Origin: Brachionus plicatilis | Taxonomy: Eukaryota > Rotifera > Eurotatoria > Ploima > Brachionidae | Reading direction: 5' to 3' | Assembly (NCBI GenBank): GCA_010279815.1 | Contig: QEOQ01000508.1 | Span: 3,924,159 to 3,988,158 of the forward strand | Length of the DNA: 64,000 bases | Shown: positions 56,601 to 64,000 of the stretch, piece by piece | Numbering within the stretch: position 1 is the first letter of the stretch | Layout of the letters: each line of letters starts with the position of its first letter | The notes under the pieces: model-generated | Seen by the model: only the letters and a program-made list of their open reading frames with translations | What the model was told of the DNA's origin: nothing | Database searches by the model: none | Program-made: the position numbers and the translations under genes

Positions 56601-56846
56601 TTCAAGCCTTGATTGGTTTTCAATCTCGGCAACTCGGCTTTCCAGCTGAGCATTGTCGCTCTCTTTTTGCCGGACCAAATCCCTCAGTCTGTTTATCTCT
56701 GCCTCGTATTCATTGCTTCTGTTTGACGAGCAGCTAGTCAGACTAGGCGATTTGATCAGCTGGTTACCTGTGCCGTCGTTGGTCTGGTGGGCCAGGTCCA
56801 AGGCGTTCAAACTGCACAGTTCATTAGATTCTTGAGTCTGTGACAT
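50667..56846 (-). CDS. CCDC186: CCDC186-type coiled-coil golgin
   Basis: Four exons: 56846-55855, 55795-55540, 51565-50997 and 50949-50667, joined in frame to 699 residues. All introns are GT-AG; introns 1 and 3 are 59 and 47 bases, intron 2 is 3974 bases. A serine-rich start is followed by almost continuous coiled coil. Family marks: NSMVMKYVEVERKC in the N-terminal third, SVIKLKMEVDAHAQTKAW mid-way, and the C-terminal KIIQAY..MTGDD followed by LCLEINKKLQALLEDTLIKN (about 651-670) and LTLKENLETLGREI, the most conserved part of CCDC186. The vertebrate and worm proteins act at Golgi and endosome membranes in dense-core vesicle sorting. It is shorter than the roughly 900-residue human form, so an extra exon in intron 2 is possible. 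Confidence 0.8.
52265..52430. repeat. TTGGTCGxCTAAA-type repeat cluster in CCDC186 intron 2
   Basis: Short related units (GGTCGACTAAATTT, GGCCAGCTAA, GGTTAGCAAAATT, GGTCGGCTAAATT, GGCCGACTAC) follow one another. Likely another subterminal motif cluster; no ends found. Confidence 0.4.
52637..53025 (+). repeat. dispersed direct repeat (copy 1, intron of CCDC186)
   Basis: About 390 bases closely match 58989-59374 in the same orientation (landmarks AATTCAGGTTAAGTTAATTC and TTGACATGTCAAGTAATTGC). A short stretch just upstream (52491-52556) also resembles 1720-1775. No coding content. Confidence 0.75.
53497..53584. repeat. small GC-richer hairpin
   Basis: TTCCTCGACTCTTCCTCGAC followed by TATTCCTTTC recurs inverted at 53554-53584. 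Stem of about 28 bases with a 28-base loop, inside CCDC186 intron 2. Confidence 0.65.
54066..54389 (+). pseudogene. SWIM-type zinc-finger fragment (other lineage)
   Basis: A 107-codon frame with EWYCDCKAGSRVFGACSHVT then SVIWYLGFARQ, a CxC..CxH SWIM-like finger known from C-termini of transposon-derived proteins in invertebrates, ending in an acidic tail. It lies on the opposite strand inside CCDC186 intron 2. The upstream part is interrupted by stops, so this is the tail of a dead gene. Confidence 0.5.
54960..55490. repeat. diverged foldback relative of 16135-16367, split by a MITE
   Basis: CAAAAGAATTCTTAGCTCTG followed by CAAAAACTATAC (54960-54990) and TTTGTACAATATTGTAT (55054-55071) match the palindrome at 16.1-16.4 kb. 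The continuation after the MITE at 55436 (ATTTTTTCAGAATCATTTTG) matches its outer edge. Confidence 0.5.
55074..55435. mobile_element. hAT-like MITE with AACCGGTT palindromes and perfect 8-base target duplication
   Basis: The left end is TAGGGCTGATAGATCGGTTC; the right end inward is TAAAGCTGGTAGACTGGTTC. ATTGTATT lies on both sides (55066-55073 and 55436-55443). Several ACCGGTT/AACCGGT units fill the outer parts; the centre is AT-rich with no frame. Confidence 0.85.
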
Positions 56847-57358
56847 TTTTTATCATTTTAAAATGATATTGATTCGGAATAAAATATTAAAATTTTTTTA
56901 GATTATTTTTCCCCCAAATCGGTTGAACAAAATTAACAATTGTGTTTGATGATGAGATGGGTGATTGTTAGAATGTATAAATTGGATATTGTTCAAAAAT
57001 CGATTTTTAATCAATTCAAAAAATTTTTAAAATAAGATTTTTTTTTTCAGGAAAAGTCTCCTAAAAAAAGGAAAAAAGAGCAAATTGAAGTTTCAGATCA
57101 AATTTTGATTCCTAAGCAAAATAAATTGGTTGAAAAAGGGGATATTTTCTAAATTTTTATTAAAATCATTATTTTTTTGTAATTAATTATAAAATTTTAT
57201 TTTCATGTTCAAAAATAGTAAAGAAATGTTGACGGGCCATTATCTTGTCTTGTAGAGCGTATCCTGAGTCCTCTATTAGTCTTAGCTAAGAATGTTCAAA
57301 GACCGATTTAGAATTAATATCTTTATTAATCAAGAAAATACAACAACAACAACAGAAT

Positions 57359-58310
57359 ATAACATAAGGCATGTATTTTACGTGATACTAAATTTATTTT
57401 TCTGCTACTAAAAAAAAAATAATACCAATTTTATTTTTATTTCTTTATTTTTATGCTATTAAAAAAAATTAATTGACACAAATTATAAGAAAATGATATT
57501 AATTTTTATTGATGATAATAAAAAATACAATAAAAGAAAAATAAGAAAAAAAAAGAAAAAATTAATTTTTTTTAGATCTTTTGCTCGCAGGTTTACTTTG
57601 ATCACTGATTGGGTTTTTGCGAGGTCTACCTCTCGGACGTTTAGCTGGGCAATTTTCTACTAAATTCAACACACTTGGCTCTGATTCGAATACACCATGA
57701 ACGATATTTAGCTGCTCATTTGTTTGTTCATATGACGTCGTTGGTGCTACAACTTGCTCTTGTAAATTTTGACCATTCTCAGTTGCAGGTTCTTGTTCAT
57801 CTTCGAATTCAATAATGAACGTAAGTTCGTCTTCGACCACTTCATTTTCTAAATGACTTTGAGTTTCGATCGGCTGGCGGTTAAGAGCATCTTTATTCTT
57901 CGCAGGCCTTCCTTTCTTTCTGTTTTCACCCAGTGGCACATCTTTTGCGCTCTCGTGCCATGGCATACCTCTATCGCGACAAGTAATAGCTACTATATGT
58001 TTGCACATATAGTTTTTTTTCCAAAAGAGACAAGTACACGTACTCTTTCTCCATTCAGCATCATTCATCAATTAGTTCAATCAACATGTTTGAGTATATT
58101 AACACATTGATATAATTGTCAATTAATATTTATTTGATTAATTATTTGATACCAATTAAAAAAAATATTAGTATCACATAAACAAAATAAGTATCATTTT
58201 AATTTTATTTTTAGTATCATAAGTGTGAATTTTAGTATCATTTTTATTTTTTTTTTAAGTAGCAGAAAAATAAATTTAGTATCAGCATAAAATATAAGTC
58301 ATAACATAAC
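57359..58310 (-). mobile_element. MULE-derived SWIM unit C, bracketed by TTAGTATC arrays
   Basis: Inverted ends share TGATACTAAATTTATTTTTC followed by TGCTACT (left from about 57381, right from about 58285 inward), preceded by an imperfect CATAAGGCATGTATTTT / TTATGACTTATATTTT. Between end and gene are GATACTAA/GATACCAA units on the left and TTAGTATC units on the right (58165-58285). It encloses the SWIM frame at 57562-58071. Confidence 0.65.
57562..58071 (-). CDS. SWIM zinc-finger protein of unit C
   Basis: 169 codons. SWIM finger CTCLFWKKNYMCKH near residues 12-25, then DVPLGENRKKGRPAKNKDAL as in unit A, an acidic/glutamine-rich middle, and a basic C-terminus with AKRPRGRPRKNP, a classic AT-hook-like core. 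The N-terminal extension seen in unit A is not present, so the natural start may be lost or lie upstream in another exon. It is homologous to the 30587-31228 frame; both lack a transposase core. Confidence 0.55.
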   Translation of the reverse strand: MMNDAEWRKSTCTCLFWKKNYMCKHIVAITCRDRGMPWHESAKDVPLGENRKKGRPAKNKDALNRQPIETQSHLENEVVEDELTFIIEFEDEQEPATENGQNLQEQVVAPTTSYEQTNEQLNIVHGVFESEPSVLNLVENCPAKRPRGRPRKNPISDQSKPASKRSKKN

Positions 58311-58455
58311 TCTTTTTATACATATTCATTTTATATTGCAACCAGTGACAATTTAAGTATAAAAACTATACTAAGATACTAAATTAAGAATCACTAAGGA
58401 AATACAATAGAGTCCAAATTAAACATATTTTCACACTTTAACAAGAAATTTTATA

Positions 58456-58634
58456 AAAAAATCTAAATAAAAATACAAGTTAAAAAATAAGAATTAATCA
58501 TCATTTTTTAAATTTAATCTCTATAAAAATTGATATTTTTTGTAAAAAACTTTTAAAAGATTTTATTAGAGATTAAAATAAAAAAATGATGATTAATTCT
58601 TATTTTTTAACTTGTATTTTTATTTAGATTTTAA
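58456..58634. repeat. near-perfect hairpin, about 65-base arms
   Basis: ATCTAAATAAAAATACAAGT followed by TAAAAAATAAG (58461 on) recurs inverted to about 58632. The loop is about 45 bases. No coding content. Confidence 0.8.
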
Positions 58635-58988
58635 AAATCAAAATTTTGAAAAAGTAAAACCTAAAATTTGTTCAGAATTTTCTCTAGTCTCAAAATTTGT
58701 TTATCTCATTTGGGGTCAAGGGGGTCCCATGGGACTAAATACAAAATAAACAAAAAAATGGGTAAAATTTCGGTTTTCTTTTGAAAAAATCTCGAGACTA
58801 AATTTTTTTTGGAAGAAAAAAAAACTATTTTCTACTAGAGAATTTTTCCTATACAGGATAGTATGTGATTTATATTTCTTTTTTCTATGTTTGCAAAAGA
58901 TTTTCTCATCAGACCGAAGCATACTTTTGACAATTAAAAAACTCATTTAGCCCCTGTAGCGGAAAAATTTTTTTTCAAATTTTTAAAA

Positions 58989-59374
58989 TCATTGATCTCT
59001 AATTTATTAAATAAAAACAATCAATAATTTAAATAATTTCAGGTTAAGTTAATTCACAATTCCAATTTTAAACATTTATTTCCATTCATTCAAACTTAAA
59101 TAATTTTATTTTTCAATTTTAATAAAATTTTAATATTTTAAAACAGTTAAATTTTTTTGTCTTTAAAAGTTAGTTTTCATTAAAATCAATTAAAATATTT
59201 AAATCTATTAAAGTTCAATAGATAAGGACATTTTAAAATTATAAATATGAAAATAGGCTTGACATGACATGTCAAGTAATTGCTTTTGAAAAAAATTTTT
59301 TCTCTATATTATTAAAAAAAAATATAACAATTAATATTTTGATCTTTTCTTCTTGATCTCAAACTTCAATTTGC
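58989..59374 (+). repeat. dispersed direct repeat (copy 2)
   Basis: Partner of 52637-53025, same orientation. Confidence 0.75.
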
Positions 59375-59909
59375 CAAAAAAAAGAAAATTGTATTATGTA
59401 TTAGAAAAAATTAAATTTACTTGTTTTAAAATCAAATTTTTATAAAATTGATATACGATCGAAAGAGGGGTCCCTATGACACTTCTCAGTGCCTTTTTTG
59501 TATACTTTTCAATATACGGAAAAACTAGACTACTCTGTGCTTGAGTTGCTCAGTTTATGACCAAGTCTTTCGCCTAGTCTCTAGGGCCTCAAAGAACGAA
59601 GCAATAGGACTTTTAAATGATAGGATACTTTTCAGTAACCTGATAGATGACTTTTCAATCACCTATAAAATTGAACTAAAAGATACTTTTCAATATCTTA
59701 TTCCGGAAAGTAAATTAAGATATAATTTTCTTTCTAAGATTTTATTAGTTTTTTAGTTATTTTATTATTTAAAAATACAATTAATATATATACGAAAATT
59801 ACAAAGTTATAAGAGTTTTTCTCATTAACTTTTATAAAAATAACTTCAAGGTAAAATTTATTAAAATTTTATTTTTTCCTTTTTTAATCTTGAAATTACA
59901 TCTTTACAG

Positions 59910-60090
59910 TCTTATTGATTTTTTATTTTTTTGTCTTTTTTTACATGAGAAAAATTATTTTAGGTAAAAAGGTGCAACATACCTTGTTGCAGTATTCTTT
60001 TCTAATATTTTTTATTAACTTTAAATTCAATATATCGAAAAATGAAGAATTTTTGTTAAACACGTATTTGAAATTCACATTCCCGTATTT
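59910..60090 (+). repeat. uninterrupted copy of the repeat at 33.4-35.6 kb
   Basis: It carries the sequence on both sides of the MITE and of the Tc1-like element as one continuous run, so it shows the pre-insertion arrangement. Confidence 0.6.
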
Positions 60091-60640
60091 ATGAAATACT
60101 GTAAAAATGCCATCGCACAATTTCTCAATATTAAAATGTGATAAATTTTATTATTTTGTTTAATTTTAATAGAATTAAAATTTTTAATACTAATTCTATG
60201 TTTCTATTATTAATTATATTATATTTTATATAATTTAGATTACATTCAATAAAATTGACACTAACTTCAGTCCTTTTGTTTTTTTAAATAAATATATTTG
60301 ACTCGTTATATAATTATATGCCTTAAATAATTTGTTTTCAATTTTAAATTTTGAGGATTTTTATTTGAATGCTAAGATTAATTCCGCTGAGACAATTTTT
60401 TAATTTTTTAATTTAAATTCACAAAACGTTTAAATATTTAACAATTCTATGGTCTGCAAAGAATTTTTAATTTCACTGTGACTTTCAATTATTCAGAAAT
60501 ACAGAATTTAAATAAAAAAAAAAGATAACTATAAAATTTTTTTTTCAAATTTAAATAAATTAAAAGGTAGCCTGTTTTTAATTAGAATTATTTTTAGTTT
60601 TAAAAACAAATTTAATTTTTAGCTTGTTCACTAATTCAAC
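60090..60640. other. intergenic, nothing recognised
   Basis: AT-rich sequence without a supported gene. Confidence 0.5.
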
Positions 60641-60649
60641 GCACTAAAT

Positions 60650-60780
60650 TCTAATAATTGAATGAATCACATGAAACGTGTCCATAATTAGTGTCGATTC
60701 TGTTAAAAAATTTTTCTATCTGTTTGAAATCATTGTGATTACTCAACTTTAAGGTAGACATAGCTAGATTTCTTAAAAAT
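60650..60780 (-). pseudogene. 3' fragment of the methyltransferase-like gene
   Basis: Closely matches the first about 120 bases of the gene at 61358 (its C-terminal coding end; shared TCTATCTGTTTGAAATCATT). The match fades after about 60770. A partial tandem duplicate in the same orientation as its intact neighbour. Confidence 0.75.
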
Positions 60781-61357
60781 TAAGAAAATCGCCTTTGTAA
60801 ATTGACAAATGTTGTGAAGTCTCGTTTGATCTCAATTTAAAAGGTAAGAGATATCAATTTTCTTTCTAAATTAATTTTCTTTCTAAAGATTTCTTTTAAA
60901 ATATTTAAATCAAATATTGATAATGATTCTATAAGAAAATCAACTGATGCCGATTTGATTAATTTATTCCTTAAATTTTAAATCCTAATCTTTAATAAAA
61001 ATAATTAATTAATTTGACAAAATCAAAACGTTAACTTTTTTCTAAATTCACTGTATATTTGTAAATTAAAATTACTTAATCTTCAGATAAAAAAAAATTT
61101 GTTCTTAAAATGTAAAATAACAAAAAGTTTTTTCTAAATTTTAAACTATTTTTTAATTTCTCTTATTCTTAATTAAAAACTCTTTTTCTCTCGGTAGATC
61201 CGTTAGAGGGCATATTGGTTTTTGAATATTTGTTTTTTAATATTTTTTTTATAGAAATAAAAATTTCAAAATAAAATTTATAATTTTTTATTTGAAATAA
61301 AAAAATAAAAAAAAAAAACAATTAAAATTTTTTACTAATTCTGAAAATTAAATTAAT

Positions 61358-62134
61358 TTAATAATTGACTGAATCACATGAAACATGTCCATAATCAGTG
61401 TCGATTCTATCAAAAATTTTTTCTATCTGTTTGAAATCATTGTGATTACTCAACATTAAGGTAGACACATAACTTGATTTGTTCTTACGTGAAAATACCG
61501 AGAATTTACACACATACTTGAATGGTTCTCTGATCTTATTTTTTTCATATTGGTATCCATGTTCGACTGTTTTTTCTGCATCATGAATGAGAACAATCTC
61601 AGCTCGATTGGCATACTTCTTTGCGTCAAAAGCTCGCTGTGTAGCATTGATATGGTCAACCAACACAATTCCACACAGCTTGTTTTCCTCAATGCCAAGT
61701 TTTTTTTCAACTTGGTCAAAACTTGGCCAACAGTAAACCCTGTGATTTTTAGTTTTGTTGTAGAGTGCAAAATTATTCACCCAATTTATGTCGGTATCGA
61801 TTGAAACTACTTGTTTGTTGGTATCAGCAGCCAATTTGTGAAGAAGAGGAGTTGAAAACTTACCCATGCCAAGTTCTAACAAGTTTCCAGACGTCATTAG
61901 TGATGCCACAACTAGAGGAATAGAATTGCTACCATATCCATAATCAAATGGTAAATTGATATATTTTAGTACCACGTCATTTGCATTCTGCACCAAATCA
62001 ATGTCATTGTTTTCCAAAATTGTATTTTTTTGTAATTTATTAAAGTTTTGAAAGTTAGACTTTGATTCTTTATAAATAAGGACAAGGAAAATTAAAACAA
62101 TTGCACCAAAACAGATTATCAAACGATTGTTCAT
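61358..62134 (-). CDS. membrane-anchored methyltransferase-like protein (copy 2)
   Basis: 258 codons, single exon, the same length as copy 1. Signal anchor at about 5-20. LPFDYGYGSNSIPLVVAS (61-78) aligns with the same block of copy 1. ELGMGKFSTPLL (87-98), SIDTD (111-115), VLVDHINATQRA (157-168) and LIHDAEK (192-198) keep all the putative SAM-site motifs. The C-terminal SYVSTLMLSN and DYGHVSC are also shared. Overall the pair is clearly homologous but well diverged. The ATG precedes the anchor directly. Its 5' flank is repeated after the assembly gap at 62651-62860. Confidence 0.7.
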   Translation of the reverse strand: MNNRLIICFGAIVLIFLVLIYKESKSNFQNFNKLQKNTILENNDIDLVQNANDVVLKYINLPFDYGYGSNSIPLVVASLMTSGNLLELGMGKFSTPLLHKLAADTNKQVVSIDTDINWVNNFALYNKTKNHRVYCWPSFDQVEKKLGIEENKLCGIVLVDHINATQRAFDAKKYANRAEIVLIHDAEKTVEHGYQYEKNKIREPFKYVCKFSVFSRKNKSSYVSTLMLSNHNDFKQIEKIFDRIDTDYGHVSCDSVNY

Positions 62135-62860
62135 CTTTGAAAATGCTAATAAAACATTAAATTCTAAAAAAGACTTTTGAAAATTATAAATTTGAAAAAA
62201 AAAATTTTATTTAAATCTATCAGTTTATTTTTATCATATTAAATAGACAAACATTACTAAATTTGAAGAAAAAATTTTCGTGTTTTCAGAGTCAAAAATT
62301 TTCGAATATCTTGAATAGTCAAACGATTGTTCATTTAAATAAATATAAATATGAGCTTTNNNNNNNNNNNNNNNNNNNNNNNNNNNNNNNNNNNNNNNNN
62401 NNNNNNNNNNNNNNNNNNNNNNNNNNNNNNNNNNNNNNNNNNNNNNNNNNNNNNNNNNNNNNNNNNNNNNNNNNNNNNNNNNNNNNNNNNNNNNNNNNNN
62501 NNNNNNNNNNNNNNNNNNNNNNNNNNNNNNNNNNNNNNNNNNNNNNNNNNNNNNNNNNNNNNNNNNNNNNNNNNNNNNNNNNNNNNNNNNNNNNNNNNNN
62601 NNNNNNNNNNNNNNNNNNNNNNNNNNNNNNNNNNNNNNNNNNNNNNNNNNTGTTCATCTTTGAAAATGCTAATAAAACATTAAATTCTAAAAAAGACTTT
62701 TGAAAATTATAAATTTGAAAAAAAAAAATTTTATTTAAATCTATCAGTTTATTTTTATCATATTAAATAGACAAACTAAATTTGAAGAAAAAATTTTCGT
62801 GTTTTCAGAGTCAAAAATTTTCGAATATTTTGAATAATCAAACGATTGTTCATTTTAATA
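62131..62860. repeat. tandemly repeated 5' flank of the methyltransferase-like gene, around a gap
   Basis: 62131-62345 (TGTTCATCTTTGAAAATGCT onward) is repeated almost exactly at 62651-62860 on the other side of the N run at 62360-62650. This is either a tandem duplication whose second gene body is collapsed into the gap, or an assembly join between two haplotypes. Confidence 0.8.
62360..62650. other. assembly gap (291 N)
   Basis: Run of N. Confidence 1.
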
Positions 62861-62864
62861 AATA

Positions 62865-63905
62865 CAAAAAAGAACTCTAAACTAATTCAAAATTGGATTA
62901 GAAAACTAAAATTTTAATTTAATTTTCTCAGTGGCGTAAAATAAAATCAAACTTCAGTAATTTTAGAGAGTAAGCTCAAAATAGTCTTTAGAAACTGTTT
63001 CGAACTTAATCTTAGACGCATATATGAATTTCGGATATTATTAATTTAAATGAAAAAATATTTACTAATGAATTTGAAAAAAACATAAAACCAATTTTTG
63101 TTAATTCATTTTTTACTTTTCTAGTCAAAAAAAATCAAAAGTCGAAGAGAAACGAAAAGATTTAGTTTTAAATTTTTTTTAATTTAAGATTTACTTTTTT
63201 AAATTTGATTAAATTTAAAATTTTCTCAAAACTTACTTAGATCCTTGTATTTTAAAACTTTTTGTAAATTACTTCTATTGTTTATTCTATGAGAAATAGA
63301 CCAAGAAAATTAACAAATATTCGCTCTAAATCGAAAATAAAAATTAATTTTTAAAAAGTTATTGCGTCTAAAAATATCAGCTAATTTTTGTACAAAATGC
63401 AAAAAAAAATAAAAAACAAATTTTTGGAAAAATTAATCAAATTTAAAAAATAAACGAAACCAATTTTTTTTAAATTATCTATTAATTAATAGATCGTTAA
63501 TATTTTTAAAGGTATAGAATTTTTGATTTTATTTCGTAAAAATGGAAAATTCATTTAAATAGACAAATTTGTTAATTGTATTTCATTCAACCGTTTAAAA
63601 AATATAAAAATATAATTATGAAATATTTTGCTTCCTCAAATTAGAAAACAATCTGATTTAATAGAAGATAATTTTTTTTTCATAAATTTTAATAGGAATT
63701 CATTATAAAATTTAAAAACGATCTTATCAGCCCTTTAAAATTTTCAATATTTTTTTTTATTTAGAATATTTTATTTTAAATTTTAATGGCTTTAGAATTT
63801 TATTCAATAATTTTAAGTAGTTTGTATTAAAAAAAGTTATTTTTTTTTTAATTTATCACTTTGCATTTCTTATTCTAGCACTAATTATTTTAAACACAAT
63901 TTTTT
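62865..63905. other. intergenic, nothing recognised
   Basis: AT-rich sequence without a supported gene. Confidence 0.5.
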
Positions 63906-63911
63906 AGAAAG

Positions 63912-64000
63912 ATGAAAATAATTTTTGTTTCTCTCATATCAGTTACTTTACTATCCATTTTTGTTTTTGTTTATTTTTTGGGAAATGAAACAAGCAAACT
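63912..64000 (+). CDS. start of a signal-anchor protein, cut by the window end
   Basis: ATG at 63912 opens a frame that stays open to the last base: MKIIFVSLISVTLLSIFVFV, then YFLGNETSK. Short basic start, about 20-residue hydrophobic anchor, polar stem: the same layout as the sulfotransferase and methyltransferase-like genes here. It may be another member of either family. Confidence 0.4.
   Translation, partial: MKIIFVSLISVTLLSIFVFVYFLGNETSK

Noticed and set aside
55857..56835. Several plus-strand frames
   Set aside because: Antisense shadows of CCDC186 exon 1.
1..64000. Spliced-leader RNA, snRNA, rRNA or CRISPR array
   Set aside because: Looked for by eye on both strands. No convincing candidate; short direct repeats here are transposon arrays without spacer regularity.

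Overview
This window looks like a piece of a small invertebrate nuclear genome. It is extremely AT-rich, its spliced genes have short GT-AG introns (about 45-60 bases), and it is packed with degraded transposons. I favour a monogonont rotifer of the Brachionus type, but this is an impression from composition and gene style and cannot be proven here. Two assembly gaps (N runs) lie at 844-1698 and 62360-62650. I found no prokaryotic operons, CRISPR arrays, rRNA or tRNA genes.

Host genes. (1) Three nearly identical single-exon type II membrane proteins of the galactose-3-O-sulfotransferase type lie at 6447-7523 (+), 16803-17879 (-) and 26152-27225 (+), with a broken inverted tail copy at 18183-18560. 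(2) Two paralogous membrane-anchored proteins with a methyltransferase-like fold signature lie at 2877-3653 (+) and 61358-62134 (-). A dead 3' fragment sits at 60650-60780, and a related-looking signal-anchor gene starts at 63912 and runs off the window. (3) Two NDRG-family genes lie tail to tail at 21105-22267 (+) and 32037-33089 (-). Their exon joins could be resolved to the base, and both introns they share fall at the same places. (4) A CCDC186-type golgin, four exons on the minus strand (50667-56846), has a 4 kb second intron filled with mobile elements. (5) A single-exon BED-finger protein derived from a hAT transposase (45045-46619, -) has lost recognisable catalytic residues and is probably domesticated.

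Mobile DNA fills most of the rest. The left edge has a gypsy-like pol fragment. The 9.8-13.1 kb stretch is a nest of Merlin, LINE and hAT remains. LINE reverse transcriptases lie at 13.2-14.9 kb (+, intact 496-codon frame) and 47.8-49.2 kb (-, broken, 15-base target duplication). A Tc1/mariner element with long inverted ends lies at 33.7-35.6 kb and a pogo-type deletion derivative at 25.3-25.9 kb. A foldback element carrying a small foreign-looking reading frame in its loop lies at 38.0-39.0 kb, and a MULE transposase remnant at 39.1-39.7 kb.

Two architectures recur and are the most interesting content. First, three MULE-derived units (30.3-31.4, 41.2-44.9 and 57.4-58.3 kb) retain a SWIM zinc-finger reading frame bracketed by inverted arrays of a short motif that differs in each unit (TTAGATAC, CACCAA/TTGGTG, TTAGTATC), inside related terminal repeats. 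Second, several non-autonomous hAT-like elements have TAGTGTTG- or TAGGG-type ends. Three of them have perfect 8-base target duplications. Each is filled with its own palindromic hexamer-octamer (GGTTAACC, AACCGGTT, CGGCCG, GTCGAC, ATCGAT). Both patterns suggest that families diversify by swapping the subterminal sequence bound by their DNA-binding protein.
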